Counted from the first letter of the stretch, positions 37,316 through 45,360 are shown. The stretch is 64,000 nt of DNA from Lacrimispora xylanolytica (GCF_026723765.1 NZ_CP113524.1:744001-808000); one strand, 5' to 3'. Numbers and translations are program-made. Notes: a model not told the origin generated them from the letters alone.

Positions 37316-38560
37316 TCAATGCGTGCGAAGCTTTCCCATGTAAAGGACACATCCTATAATTAAAGTCCCGGATAATAGAAACAGCATCTGCATCCCTCCC
37401 ATGGGAAAGCCAAGTATCTTCATGGAGGGAAGGACTTTTAGAAGAAATGCGCCAATCAGGGTTGCAAGGAATCCGCTGAGTCCGGCATAGGATGAATTGG
37501 CACTGACATAAGGAACCCTTTTCTCTGTGGGAGCATAGTGGTATTGCAGGTGGAACACGGAAATTGCAATTCCTCCCCAGGCGATGCCTGATAGTGCCTG
37601 CAGCGGGGGCTGGAGGACGTAACAGGTTTCCGGCGTCATAAACAGCCAGCTTGCGTGAATCAGTCCTAGAAGGCCCATAGAGGCTCTTGTAACAAATAAC
37701 CAGGAGGTTTTATCCGCCAGCTTTCCCCAAAGGGAAGAGGCGATAATCCGAAGGGTAGAGGAAATCAGTCCCAGGAAGGTGATATAGGTATAATCAAGCT
37801 TTAGTCCTGTCACCATGTAAACGCTGAAAAAGGGGCCTGCTACCTGGAGAGCCACGTTCCAGAACATGTAGGAAAACATGACTTTTCTATATTCTTTATC
37901 TGCCAGGGGGGAAAGTATGGAATCCCTGAGCTTTTGGACGTGGGGCGTACTTTCTGGCTCCTTAATGGAGGAGAGGCACCAAAAGTCCAGGCATGCCAGG
38001 GTGAATACCACGAAGCCTACCACGTAAAATCCCTGCTGTTCCATATCCCCGCTCCGAAACCAGTCCATGACACGGCCCATGATCAGGCTGATGGCTGTGG
38101 ACATACCAAAGGCAAAGGAGTCTTTCTTCCCAAGATATTTTCCCCGAATGGTGGAGGGGACCAGCTGGAGAATCCAGTTACCGATGCCGGTTCCGATAAA
38201 TGCACCGAAAAAATGAGCTGTTCCATAAATTCCAACCAGCGCAAGCAGGCGGAGGCCCGGATTCTCGATAAATAACGGTACAAAGAATACGGAAGACAGC
38301 AATAACCGGTGAATCAGGGAAAAGGCTGTAAGAATGTTTTTTCTCCGGCTCATGCTTTCTAAGAGGACTGCGGAAAACATCTGAAGCAGACAAAGCAGCA
38401 AGGGCAGAGAACCGATGATTCCATTGATGGAGTCGGTGGCTCCCAGTGAGCTTGCATATCCGGACAGAAATGCGCCCGTAGTCAAGGTGACAATGCCGTT
38501 TGCGCAGCATCCTTCTGCAATAAAGTATCTTCTGCCACTTTTATAATCTAAATCCGTCAT
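37316..38560 (-). CDS. MFS transporter of unknown substrate
   Basis: Major facilitator with about 12 helices, 414 aa from the preferred start. It resembles sugar- or small-solute-type facilitators more than drug pumps, but no signature fixes a substrate. GGGAG five bases before the ATG at 38560 favours that start; the frame extends to 38659, where no Shine-Dalgarno is near. Divergent from an AraC-family regulator 260 bp away, which likely controls it, and convergent with araR with a one-base gap and no terminator between them. A sugar taken up in connection with the arabinose genes is a possibility only. Confidence 0.78.
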   Translation of the reverse strand: MTDLDYKSGRRYFIAEGCCANGIVTLTTGAFLSGYASSLGATDSINGIIGSLPLLLCLLQMFSAVLLESMSRRKNILTAFSLIHRLLLSSVFFVPLFIENPGLRLLALVGIYGTAHFFGAFIGTGIGNWILQLVPSTIRGKYLGKKDSFAFGMSTAISLIMGRVMDWFRSGDMEQQGFYVVGFVVFTLACLDFWCLSSIKEPESTPHVQKLRDSILSPLADKEYRKVMFSYMFWNVALQVAGPFFSVYMVTGLKLDYTYITFLGLISSTLRIIASSLWGKLADKTSWLFVTRASMGLLGLIHASWLFMTPETCYVLQPPLQALSGIAWGGIAISVFHLQYHYAPTEKRVPYVSANSSYAGLSGFLATLIGAFLLKVLPSMKILGFPMGGMQMLFLLSGTLIIGCVLYMGKLRTH

Positions 38561-38820
38561 AAGCGCTCCCTGAGAGCGGTTAGGAAACATTTTTTCTTTT
38601 ATCTGTAATACGATGTCCATCATGTTAAGTCGGCAAATCTGCCGCGATCCCCTTTTCATTTTGCTGATTTTCTGCTATGCTTTTATTACATGAAGCAGCG
38701 TAGATTAAGAATGCTGCTGCTTTTTACCTTTCTCTATATTGCCAGTAGAATGAAAAGGATACAAGAGGAAAAAGAAGCGAAAAACTGGAGAATTCCGACT
38801 CGGGGTGACAGGGGGATGTT

Positions 38821-39639
38821 ATGGAACATTATTTACAGCTAAAAGCGGTACTTCCGGTAAAAGCGCTCAATGCAGGATACTTAGTAACAGGGGGAAATGG
38901 CCGTCATGCAGACCGGGTCATGGATTCTTTTGAAATTATCTATGTAAATTCGGGAGTTTTGGGGATTGCCGAAGAAGAAATATCTTACAATGTGGAAGAA
39001 GGGGAGGCACTGATCCTGTTTCCAGGCAGGCACCATTGGGGAACCAGGGAATTTGATGAGGACCTGACCTTTTACTGGCTTCATTTTCATCTGGAAGAGG
39101 AAGCGGTAAGGACAGGGCGGGATGTGATGTCCCTGCCTCAGCTGATACGGGTGAGAAAGCCGGAGCAGTTTGAGGATCTATTTCGCCGTTTTATCAAGCG
39201 GCAGAACGTTTGCAGAGATGATAGGACCATCTTAAATCTGGTGCTTTTGGAGCTTCTTTGTGAACTGAGTGATTCTCTTTCGCCTATGGAAGTCAATGGA
39301 CAGAAGGTGCTCCTGGCCAACCAGGCAGCGCAGTATATCAGAAATCATCTAGAGGAGCCGTTATCTTCCTCTATCCTGGCAGAAAAGCTGGACTGCAGCG
39401 CGGATTATCTGGGCCGTGTTTATAACGCTGTGTATGGGAAGACCCTGACAGAGGGGATTCATGAGGTGAGGTTAAATAAGGCCTGCCGTATGCTGGTAGA
39501 GACAAGTCTGACCGGGAATGAGATTGCTTATCAGTGCGGTTATCAGGATGTGGACTATTTTCGCAGAATCTTTAAAAAGTATATGGGAATTACGCCAAAG
39601 GAATACCGCCAGACCTACAGCCTGGTAGGAAGAAAATAA
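38821..39639 (+). CDS. AraC-family transcriptional regulator
   Basis: Regulator of 272 aa: an N-terminal cupin-type sensing domain (SFEIIYVNSGVLGIAEE, ALILFPGRHHWG) and a C-terminal pair of helix-turn-helix motifs at about 175-270 (SSILAEKLDCSADYLGRVYN and NEIAYQCGYQDVDYFRRIFKK, then YMGITPKEYR). The domain order is that of sugar-responsive activators. Faces away from the MFS gene, whose promoter it probably regulates. No clear Shine-Dalgarno apart from AGGGGGA just before the ATG. Confidence 0.88.
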   Translation: MEHYLQLKAVLPVKALNAGYLVTGGNGRHADRVMDSFEIIYVNSGVLGIAEEEISYNVEEGEALILFPGRHHWGTREFDEDLTFYWLHFHLEEEAVRTGRDVMSLPQLIRVRKPEQFEDLFRRFIKRQNVCRDDRTILNLVLLELLCELSDSLSPMEVNGQKVLLANQAAQYIRNHLEEPLSSSILAEKLDCSADYLGRVYNAVYGKTLTEGIHEVRLNKACRMLVETSLTGNEIAYQCGYQDVDYFRRIFKKYMGITPKEYRQTYSLVGRK

Positions 39640-39642
39640 AGG

Positions 39643-39677
39643 AAGCGGCAGGAGAGGAAACTCATCTTGCCGCTTTT
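39643..39677. terminator. Terminator shared by the two convergent AraC genes
   Basis: AAGCGGCA and TGCCGCTT arms with extra central pairing and TTTT on the plus strand. The 3' arm overlaps the last codons of the minus-strand AraC gene. Confidence 0.75.
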
Positions 39678-40507
39678 CTGTATTCTGCCGGGGAAAGTCC
39701 GGTCTGTTTTTTAAAAATCCGGCTGAAATACAGGGGATTCTCGTATCCGATGATAGTGCCAATCTCACCCACGGTGTAATCCGTGCTTTCTAACAGCTCC
39801 TTTGCCTTGTTGACTCGTATGGAGGTAATATATTTTCCTGGCGGCATTCCAGCGTACTGTTTAAAGCTTCGGATAAACCAGCAGGTACTCATATGAAGTT
39901 TTTTTGCATATTGCTCAACTTGTATGTCTCTGGTAAAGTTTTCGTGGAAATAGTGGATGGCCTGTTCCATCTCTTCTTTGATCTCAGTTTTTTTATAGCC
40001 TCCTTCTTCTTTTAACCGTTTGAGGGTAAGGAAAAGTTGTCTTAAATAAAGAGAGGACAATTCTTCGGAGCAAGGCCGTGGAAGCTGGAGTTCTTTGATC
40101 ATGGATAGAAAAAGGTCCTGATACTTTGCCGAGATTCCGGTATACAGGATATGATCTCCTGAAAATCCCGCTTCTTTTATGAGTGTTTGTGCATCTTCTC
40201 CTGTAAAATGAAGCCAGTATACTTCTGGTTTATCCTCCAGGTAATACGCGTACTGCTGAAGACTGCGGGGGTGATAGATGACCATGTGTCCGGCCGGAAC
40301 CTCCCTGGGTTCTCCGTTTATGTAAAAGGTAGCTTTTCCGGATGAAATGTACAGGATCTGATAGTCCGGCCGGCCCAGAGGGCGTATGGTGGACATGACT
40401 GGGAGGGTAAGAAGGCGATATACTCCGCAGCAGTTGGTCCTTAATGGGATATTGTAATCTTCCAGTTCTTCATCGGTTAAATCCATATAGCCTGTATTTG
40501 CGTACAT
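39662..40507 (-). CDS. Second AraC-family transcriptional regulator
   Basis: Regulator of 281 aa with a cupin-like N-terminal half (DYQILYISSGKATFYINGE, GHMVIYHPRSLQQY) and a C-terminal AraC DNA-binding domain (VEQYAKKLHMSTCWFIRSFK, then GEIGTIIGYENPLYFSRIFK and TGLSPAEYRK). AAGGAG is two bases before the first ATG (40513) but eight before the second, so 40507 is preferred. It lies 33 bp downstream of the phage-type repressor gene with no terminator between, so it may sit on the repressor transcript. Target unknown. Confidence 0.86.
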   Translation of the reverse strand: MYANTGYMDLTDEELEDYNIPLRTNCCGVYRLLTLPVMSTIRPLGRPDYQILYISSGKATFYINGEPREVPAGHMVIYHPRSLQQYAYYLEDKPEVYWLHFTGEDAQTLIKEAGFSGDHILYTGISAKYQDLFLSMIKELQLPRPCSEELSSLYLRQLFLTLKRLKEEGGYKKTEIKEEMEQAIHYFHENFTRDIQVEQYAKKLHMSTCWFIRSFKQYAGMPPGKYITSIRVNKAKELLESTDYTVGEIGTIIGYENPLYFSRIFKKQTGLSPAEYRKAAR

Positions 40508-40539
40508 AGACATGGCTCCTTGGGGTATTATTTCTTTTT

Positions 40540-41007
40540 TTATTCATCAAAGAATGCATCGTCGAATTGTTTCATCTCATCCGTTACTTCTATATCGGTA
40601 CGCTGGTGAGCGGCATTGACCTGTAAGTGGGCGCGGTCCCTTTGCGGGATTGGAGAAATCTTTGATTGTTCTTGTTCACAGCGGTTGTATTCCATTTGAA
40701 GGATAGTATCTACGGTATGTCTTCCTTTGTCATCGATGGAGCGGTATTTCAACAGATGTTCTTCTTCTGATTTTGTCATAAGAATTGGCTGATTCATATT
40801 GGTATCTTCACTCCAGCCCATGAGATATGCCGGGCTGCATTCTAGAATGCTTGCCATGTGAGCGATGACAGAGCGCTTAATGTTTTCCACCCGCCCGTTT
40901 TCGTATTTTGCAATAGCAGATTTTTGAAGTCCAAGTTTTTCGGCTAATTCTTCTTGAGTATATTTCATGATAAGTCTACGTTCTTTTATTCGTTCTGCCA
41001 TTCCCAT
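40540..41007 (-). CDS. XRE/CI-type repressor of the phage-tail element
   Basis: Protein of 155 aa with an N-terminal lambda-repressor-type helix-turn-helix (MKYTQEELAEKLGLQKSAIA, then KYENGRVENIKRSVIAHMAS) and a non-catalytic, polar C-terminal half ending in FDDAFFDE. No LexA-like autoprotease site (Ala-Gly with Ser/Lys dyad) is visible, so induction by RecA-stimulated self-cleavage is not apparent. AGAGG lies before the ATG. Divergent promoters and repeated GTGTCTT operators upstream make it the likely switch repressor of the tail genes. Confidence 0.85.
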   Translation of the reverse strand: MGMAERIKERRLIMKYTQEELAEKLGLQKSAIAKYENGRVENIKRSVIAHMASILECSPAYLMGWSEDTNMNQPILMTKSEEEHLLKYRSIDDKGRHTVDTILQMEYNRCEQEQSKISPIPQRDRAHLQVNAAHQRTDIEVTDEMKQFDDAFFDE

Positions 41008-41035
41008 GACTTTTATACCTCTCTTTTCACTTGTT

Positions 41036-41052
41036 GTGTCTTAATTTTACTA
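41036..41052. promoter_or_regulatory. Operator O1 (GTGTCTT half-site)
   Basis: GTGTCTTAATTTTACTA; the left arm matches the four-copy repeat, the right arm is degenerate. It overlaps the -10 of the repressor's promoter, so suits autorepression. Confidence 0.6.
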
Positions 41053-41072
41053 TATTATTAGAGGATATGCAA
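41044..41072 (-). promoter_or_regulatory. Repressor promoter
   Basis: Minus strand TTGCAT (41072-41067), 17-bp spacer, TAAAAT (41049-41044), giving a start about 30 bp before the repressor's ATG. Confidence 0.65.
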
Positions 41073-41087
41073 GGGATTATGATAAAA

Positions 41088-41104
41088 GTGTCTTAAAATT
41101 CATA
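41088..41104. promoter_or_regulatory. Operator O2
   Basis: GTGTCTTAAAATTCATA; first ten bases match the repeat, right arm degenerate. It lies just upstream of the -35 of the rightward promoter. Confidence 0.55.
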
Positions 41105-41111
41105 TTCGTGA

Positions 41112-41140
41112 TTGACAGAGGAAGAGATACGTGATATATT
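41112..41140 (+). promoter_or_regulatory. Rightward promoter of the phage-tail element
   Basis: TTGACA (41112-41117), 17-bp spacer, TATATT (41135-41140), flanked by operators O2 and O3. Nearly 700 bases of AT-rich leader separate it from the first gene. Confidence 0.7.
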
Positions 41141-41144
41141 TTAA

Positions 41145-41161
41145 GTGTCTTAAAAAGATAC
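41145..41161. promoter_or_regulatory. Operator O3
   Basis: GTGTCTT-AAA-AAGATAC, palindromic at 6 of 7 positions per arm. It covers the predicted start point of the rightward promoter, where a bound repressor would block transcription. Confidence 0.7.
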
Positions 41162-41450
41162 AATAGTTTTGGTTTAAATTATTATATTGTACGATGCGTG
41201 AGGAGGGTATATGGGGATATTGTATTGATAAGCTGATGGTGTGTTTATGGGGGAGGGTATTTTGTTAGATACCTGTTTACTTTGAAAAGTATTAGGATTT
41301 TAAAATCTAAGAATTGAATAATTAAAAATTTTAAGTATCAAATCGTTAGATGAACATATACAAAATCTGATTTTATTAGTGGTGAAATGATTGGCTTTAG
41401 AGTCGAGTGAAATAAGATATAGATTATAAGCAATTTTTTTTACAATAAAT

Positions 41451-41467
41451 GTGTCTTAAAAAGACTC
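41451..41467. promoter_or_regulatory. Operator O4 with possible second promoter
   Basis: GTGTCTT-AAA-AAGACTC, palindromic at 6 of 7 positions. A -10-like TACAAT lies at 41441-41446 directly before it, without a good -35. This suggests a second controlled start about 300 bp downstream of the first. Confidence 0.6.
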
Positions 41468-41528
41468 TAAAATAGCATGAGGTTTATATTCATAGATAGT
41501 AAGTATGAAATGCATTATTCATTTGACT

Positions 41529-41591
41529 GGGAAGGGTTTATATTTCCCGATAAAAGGGAGGAGCCGACAAGATTGGGGGATCCTGTCGGCT
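41529..41591 (+). other. Two hairpins in the long leader of the tail element
   Basis: GGGAA/TTCCC (about 41529-41548) and the perfect 8-bp stem AGCCGACA/TGTCGGCT (41562-41591). Neither is followed by a proper T-tract, so they look like leader structure. The rest of 41162-41828 is AT-rich without a convincing gene. Confidence 0.45.
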
Positions 41592-41828
41592 GAGTATGAA
41601 AAAAAGTTTATTTAAATGCTGTCTCTTTACATTTACTAATATACTGGGAAATTGTGACGGTATTTTGATGAAACTGTGAAGAGTCTGTGAAAGTATTAAG
41701 CAACGTTGAAAATTAAGTATTGGTACTTGGTATTTTATTGTCCAAAGCAGAGTGGCGATACAATTGTTGGTAAATAAATTGAGGTTAATAAGAGCTTTTG
41801 AAAGAGATGTCAGTTGTGGAGGGAAGGG

Positions 41829-41996
41829 ATGGAAAAGGTTAACTTTTGTGATGTTAAAAAGAAATGCATGTATTGTGGGAAATCGTATCCTTCCAATTCA
41901 CTTAAAAAGAATTGCTCGTGTAAGGATCATGGGAGATTATTTGCAGTAGGAAACTATTTTGAAAGAAAAGTAAAAGGAGGAATCAGCAATGAGTAA
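41829..41996 (+). CDS. Small cysteine-rich protein, first gene of the tail element
   Basis: Basic protein of 55 aa with five cysteines: one in NFCDVKKK, then C-x2-C (KKCMYCGKSYP) and C-x-C (NCSCKDH), with a nearby His. This looks like a small zinc finger. GGAGGGAAGGG immediately precedes the ATG at 41829. Its stop overlaps the next gene's start (ATGAGTAA), indicating coupled translation and supporting that it is real. A DNA- or RNA-binding regulatory role is a guess. Confidence 0.6.
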   Translation: MEKVNFCDVKKKCMYCGKSYPSNSLKKNCSCKDHGRLFAVGNYFERKVKGGISNE

Positions 41997-42303
41997 GGAA
42001 GTTAGAAAAATATATACCTTATATGACAATGGCTGCAAGATGGGGCAATACAGTGCATTAGAAGCATCAGCACTTTTAAAAATCCCCTGCGCGTCAATCT
42101 CATCTTATGCAAGCTCAGGGGCAAGGGCATTTGGCAGGTATACGTTTGAACCTATGGAATCTGTGGAGGTGCAGGACCCACTAGCAGTGGAATGGGATAA
42201 GGTTAGAAATGAAATTTTGGCAGCAGGGAGGTGTAAGCATGGATCAGGCAGTGGCAGAACAATTAGTAAAGTCAGCAGCACTGGAAGCGGTTCAGTTGTT
42301 TGA
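41989..42303 (+). CDS. Hypothetical protein with NUMOD1-like motif
   Basis: Protein of 104 aa. The segment YTLYDNGCKMGQYSALEASA, with LKIPCASISSYASSG after it and GRYTFEP, resembles the small DNA-binding NUMOD1-type modules of phage proteins. The last 20 residues are Ser/Gly-rich and are encoded in the 65-base overlap with the next gene, so they may be under constraint from that frame. AAAGGAGG before the ATG supports the start. Function unknown; an early regulator of the tail element by position. Confidence 0.55.
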   Translation: MSKEVRKIYTLYDNGCKMGQYSALEASALLKIPCASISSYASSGARAFGRYTFEPMESVEVQDPLAVEWDKVRNEILAAGRCKHGSGSGRTISKVSSTGSGSVV

Positions 42304-42736
42304 GAAGTCTCAGAAAAAATGCAGCAGGACAAAGGTTTTTCACAATGCCAAGAAACTGATGGAGAATTATAACCGGATACATCAGGGGATGATAGAGGGC
42401 ATCTCTGAACTATCATATTTGGATGACCGCAGCAGTTCTCAGAAATCCTCAGAAGAGGACATTTATATTAACAGTATCCTGAAAAGTAAGCTCCGAAGCA
42501 TCGTAATGATTGCACACCTGGATAAATGTATGAAGCTTTTAAAAGAAGAGCAGATAAGAAAAAATGCGCCGGAAAAGTTTGAGGCCTTTAAATTGTACTA
42601 TCTGGACAATGTGACTCAGGAGGAAATTGCTGAAATTCTACATAGTACAGACAGAACCATACGAAGATGGGTATCCGAAGCAACAGAAATACTGAGCGTT
42701 TACTTATTCGGAGCGGATGCCATTGTTCTTGAGTAG
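42239..42736 (+). CDS. Sigma-like/late-gene activator helix-turn-helix protein
   Basis: Protein of 165 aa. The C-terminal 60 residues (KFEAFKLYYLDNVTQEEIAE, then ILHSTDRTIRRWVSEATEIL) form a sigma-region-4-like helix-turn-helix, as in phage ArpU/RinA-type late activators. The N-terminal part is helical and charged. GGGAGG before the ATG at 42239 is preferred over the longer frame from 42209. It is the last gene before the structural genes, and an inverted repeat with a TATAAT lies directly behind it, which fits an activator turning on the tail operon. Confidence 0.7.
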   Translation: MDQAVAEQLVKSAALEAVQLFEKSQKKCSRTKVFHNAKKLMENYNRIHQGMIEGISELSYLDDRSSSQKSSEEDIYINSILKSKLRSIVMIAHLDKCMKLLKEEQIRKNAPEKFEAFKLYYLDNVTQEEIAEILHSTDRTIRRWVSEATEILSVYLFGADAIVLE

Positions 42737-42747
42737 GACATTTAATG

Positions 42748-42826
42748 CTTATCCAAATCGTGTCCTGTCTAAGACGATATAGCAGATTTATAATTGTATT
42801 ATTCCAGAAAGAAGAATCTGGATAAG
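42748..42826. promoter_or_regulatory. Inverted repeat and possible activator-dependent late promoter
   Basis: CTTATCCAAAT (42748-42758) and ATCTGGATAAG (42816-42826) are complementary at 10 of 11 positions. Between them lies TATAAT (42789-42794) with no recognisable -35. A good -10 without -35 flanked by symmetric sequence is the usual look of a phage late promoter that needs an activator. Confidence 0.45.
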
Positions 42827-42922
42827 TTTACAGAGGAGGACGTGGTGTGTGGATAACAGATATTGTTTACAGAGAATAAGTGATGGTGATTGGAGCTCCA
42901 TAGTAGGAAAGGAGGAGGTTAA

Positions 42923-43372
42923 ATGACATTTACGCTTGATAAATTAATAGAATCCATAGCTGAGGTTTTGAAAGAACATTTTCCCAATACTCAGGTATCT
43001 GTTAATCAGGATCAACAGGAGTCAGAAGCTTCTGAATTCTGTATTTTTTATACAGATGTTGAAATAGAAAGCCGTATTGGTAGTCGTCTTATGAAAAAGA
43101 TTGGCTTTGATGTGGTTTATAAGGCTGAAAAAAACAGTGGAGATACATTTGATCTGCGTCCGTCTGTTGCGGATAAGCTGGATTTCATACTTGAATTTAT
43201 TCCTTATGAAGCTGCTAAATTACGAACCTACAACCGGAGCTTTAAGATTGTAAATGGAGAGCTGCACTATGAGTTTACTGTTAAAGTCACTATGTCTTAT
43301 CAAAACGACACACCAATGATAGAATCCCTGGAATCTTATAGAGGAGGTGTAAATCAGAATGGCTTCAAATAA
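42923..43372 (+). CDS. Phage tail terminator-like protein
   Basis: Protein of 149 aa resembling the tail-terminator/neck family found directly before the sheath gene in PBSX-like tail modules (DUF6838 type). N-terminal LDKLIESIAEVLKEHFPNTQ, central beta-rich core, basic and polar. It would cap the tube and sheath when the tail reaches full length, needed even in headless particles. GGAGGAGG before the ATG. Overlaps the next small gene by 14 bases. Confidence 0.7.
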   Translation: MTFTLDKLIESIAEVLKEHFPNTQVSVNQDQQESEASEFCIFYTDVEIESRIGSRLMKKIGFDVVYKAEKNSGDTFDLRPSVADKLDFILEFIPYEAAKLRTYNRSFKIVNGELHYEFTVKVTMSYQNDTPMIESLESYRGGVNQNGFK

Positions 43373-43538
43373 AAAAGGAACAGTAAAGTATAAAACAGAA
43401 GCTCTCATCAGCAGTAAGGAATTTGATTCATATCAACAGGATTTTGCCAGGGCATTACTGCCTGAAGAGGAGTATACCGTGGAAGAAGCAAAAGAAATTT
43501 TAAATAGATTTTTCAACGATAAGATGGAGGAAAAATAA
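43359..43538 (+). CDS. Small tail-module protein
   Basis: Protein of 59 aa beginning MASNKKGTVKYKTEALIS, with a C-terminal helix EEYTVEEAKEILNRFF. GGAGG precedes the ATG by nine bases, and its stop abuts the sheath ATG (TAA-ATG), so it is tightly coupled on both sides. Small proteins of this type occur just before sheath genes in clostridial contractile tails. Function unknown. Confidence 0.7.
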   Translation: MASNKKGTVKYKTEALISSKEFDSYQQDFARALLPEEEYTVEEAKEILNRFFNDKMEEK

Positions 43539-44876
43539 ATGGCCGGAGGAAATTGGAGCAGTCAGAATAAAAAACAGCCTGGTGTATACATAAATGTTAA
43601 ATCAAATATGGAGCAGGCTGTCAGTGTGGGAAATAGAGGGATTGTAGCAATCTGTGAACCGTTGTCCTGGGGACCAGAGGGTGAGATTATGACCATTCAT
43701 GCGGGGGATGATTTAACGCCGTATATTGGATACGATTCCATTCATAGCAAGGCTCTGTTTTTAAGAGAGATTTTTAAAGGATCAGATCATACCAAGGGAC
43801 CAGTAAAAGTCTTACTTTATCGTCCCAATACGACCGGTGCCACAAAGGCATCTGCAGCTTTAGAGCCGCTTACAATTACAGCAAAATATAGCGGTATTAG
43901 AGGAAATGATATTTCTGTTTCTGTTATTGCTGATCCAGATGATGAAGGTAATTTTACCGTTCAGACGGTTGTTGATGGAATGGTGAAACATTCCCAGACA
44001 GGAAAGGTGGTTGCAGATTTAAAGGGAAATGACTGGGTTGTATTTGCCGGAACTGGTAAATTAGCAGCCAGTGCGGGGAAATATCTTGCAGGAGGTACCG
44101 ATGGAACTGTGAGCAATGCTTCTCATTCTGCTTTTCTTACCGCTTTGGAACCACTTAGTTTTAACATTGTAATTTATGATGGCTCCGATAGCACGGTACA
44201 GGCCGCGTATGTAGCTTTCATAAAACGTATGAGAGACAATCTTGGTAAAAAATGTCAGGCTGTTATGGCAGGTGCAGAAAGCAATACAGATGCCGTTATT
44301 TCAGTAAAGAATGGCGTGATTTTGTCTGATGGAACTATTCTTTCTCCACAGCAGGTAACCTGGTGGGTTGGTGGATCCCAGGCTGGTGCGAATTATAGTG
44401 AATCCCTGGTATATGCACAGTATCCGGATGCAGTAAATGTTTCACCTCGCTTGAGTACACAAGAAATTGATGAAGCTCTTAACAAAGGGCAGATTGTATT
44501 TTTTGAAGAGTTTGGCAGTGTAAAGGTGATGTCAGACATAAATACTTTGACCACATTCACTTCAGACAAGGGAGAGGCATTTTGTCTGAATCAGGTTATC
44601 CGAACACTGGATACCGTATCAAACGATATTTACAAGAATTTCTCACAGAATTACATTGGTAAAATTCAGAATAATGCTTCAGGCAGAGACCTTCTTAAGG
44701 CATGGATCGTAGGATATTTAAATGAGATTCAGGCAAATGGAGGAATTCAGAACTTTGTTGCAGATGATGTGGTTGTAGGGGCAGGCGAGGCAATCAATGC
44801 CGTTGTAATTACACTTGCAATTCAACCGGTGGCAGCTGTTGAAAAAATTTATATCACAGCAACCCTTACAGATTAA
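43539..44876 (+). CDS. Contractile tail sheath protein (XkdK-like)
   Basis: Sheath subunit, 445 aa, the contractile outer tube. The N-terminal KQPGVYINVKSN block and C-terminal handshake region (LAIQPVAAVEKIYITATLTD) are diagnostic of PBSX XkdK/phage sheath proteins; IPxVTWWVGG-like segment VTWWVGGSQAG and FTSDKGEAFCLNQVIRTLD also fit. The presence of sheath shows a contractile (myovirus/R-type) rather than flexible particle. GGAGG lies at the end of the preceding small gene. Confidence 0.93.
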   Translation: MAGGNWSSQNKKQPGVYINVKSNMEQAVSVGNRGIVAICEPLSWGPEGEIMTIHAGDDLTPYIGYDSIHSKALFLREIFKGSDHTKGPVKVLLYRPNTTGATKASAALEPLTITAKYSGIRGNDISVSVIADPDDEGNFTVQTVVDGMVKHSQTGKVVADLKGNDWVVFAGTGKLAASAGKYLAGGTDGTVSNASHSAFLTALEPLSFNIVIYDGSDSTVQAAYVAFIKRMRDNLGKKCQAVMAGAESNTDAVISVKNGVILSDGTILSPQQVTWWVGGSQAGANYSESLVYAQYPDAVNVSPRLSTQEIDEALNKGQIVFFEEFGSVKVMSDINTLTTFTSDKGEAFCLNQVIRTLDTVSNDIYKNFSQNYIGKIQNNASGRDLLKAWIVGYLNEIQANGGIQNFVADDVVVGAGEAINAVVITLAIQPVAAVEKIYITATLTD

Positions 44877-44889
44877 AAGGAGGTAGAGT

Positions 44890-45360
44890 ATGTCATTTTT
44901 ATTAGAGCGTGATGCGTTAAACGGAAAGGCTGGTCGTGCTTTTGCCGTGATTGATGGCCGTAACGTAGAAATGTTTGGCTTAAAGAAATTCCAGGCGGAT
45001 GCAGAATTTCAGGAATCAGATTTTAAGGTGGTAGGTACCAATCTTGTACAGAAAAAAACTTCTGGTGTGTCCCTTACCGGATCAGCAACTGTTTATTACG
45101 GAACACCGGAATTCTTAAATATGTTAAAGACTTATTTAAAGACAGGAAAGCTTCCGTACTTCACATTCCAGATCACAAATGAAGACGAAGGAAGCACCAT
45201 TGGGTCTCAGACAGTAGCTTTATATAACGTGAAGCTGCAGAAGCTTCCAATTGCTATTCTGGACGCGGATACAGAATTTTTAACCATGGATATTACATTT
45301 AGTTTCACAAATGTTGAAATCCTTAACGCATTTACAGCCCCGACTCAGTTGGGAGAATAG
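44890..45360 (+). CDS. Tail tube protein (XkdM-like)
   Basis: Inner tube subunit of 156 aa, matching the XkdM family: SFLLERDALNGKAGRAFAVI at the start, YYGTPEFLNMLKTYLKTGKL in the middle, and a beta-barrel pattern throughout. Always found directly after the sheath gene, as here (13-bp gap with AAGGAGG). Confidence 0.92.
   Translation: MSFLLERDALNGKAGRAFAVIDGRNVEMFGLKKFQADAEFQESDFKVVGTNLVQKKTSGVSLTGSATVYYGTPEFLNMLKTYLKTGKLPYFTFQITNEDEGSTIGSQTVALYNVKLQKLPIAILDADTEFLTMDITFSFTNVEILNAFTAPTQLGE

Noticed and set aside
37934-38275. Plus-strand 113-codon frame inside the MFS gene
   Set aside because: Antisense shadow of a well-formed membrane protein; no Shine-Dalgarno and no protein-like pattern.
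41008-41828. SOS (LexA) control of the tail element
   Set aside because: Only an isolated GAACATAT half-site was seen near 41353; no GAAC-N4-GTTC.
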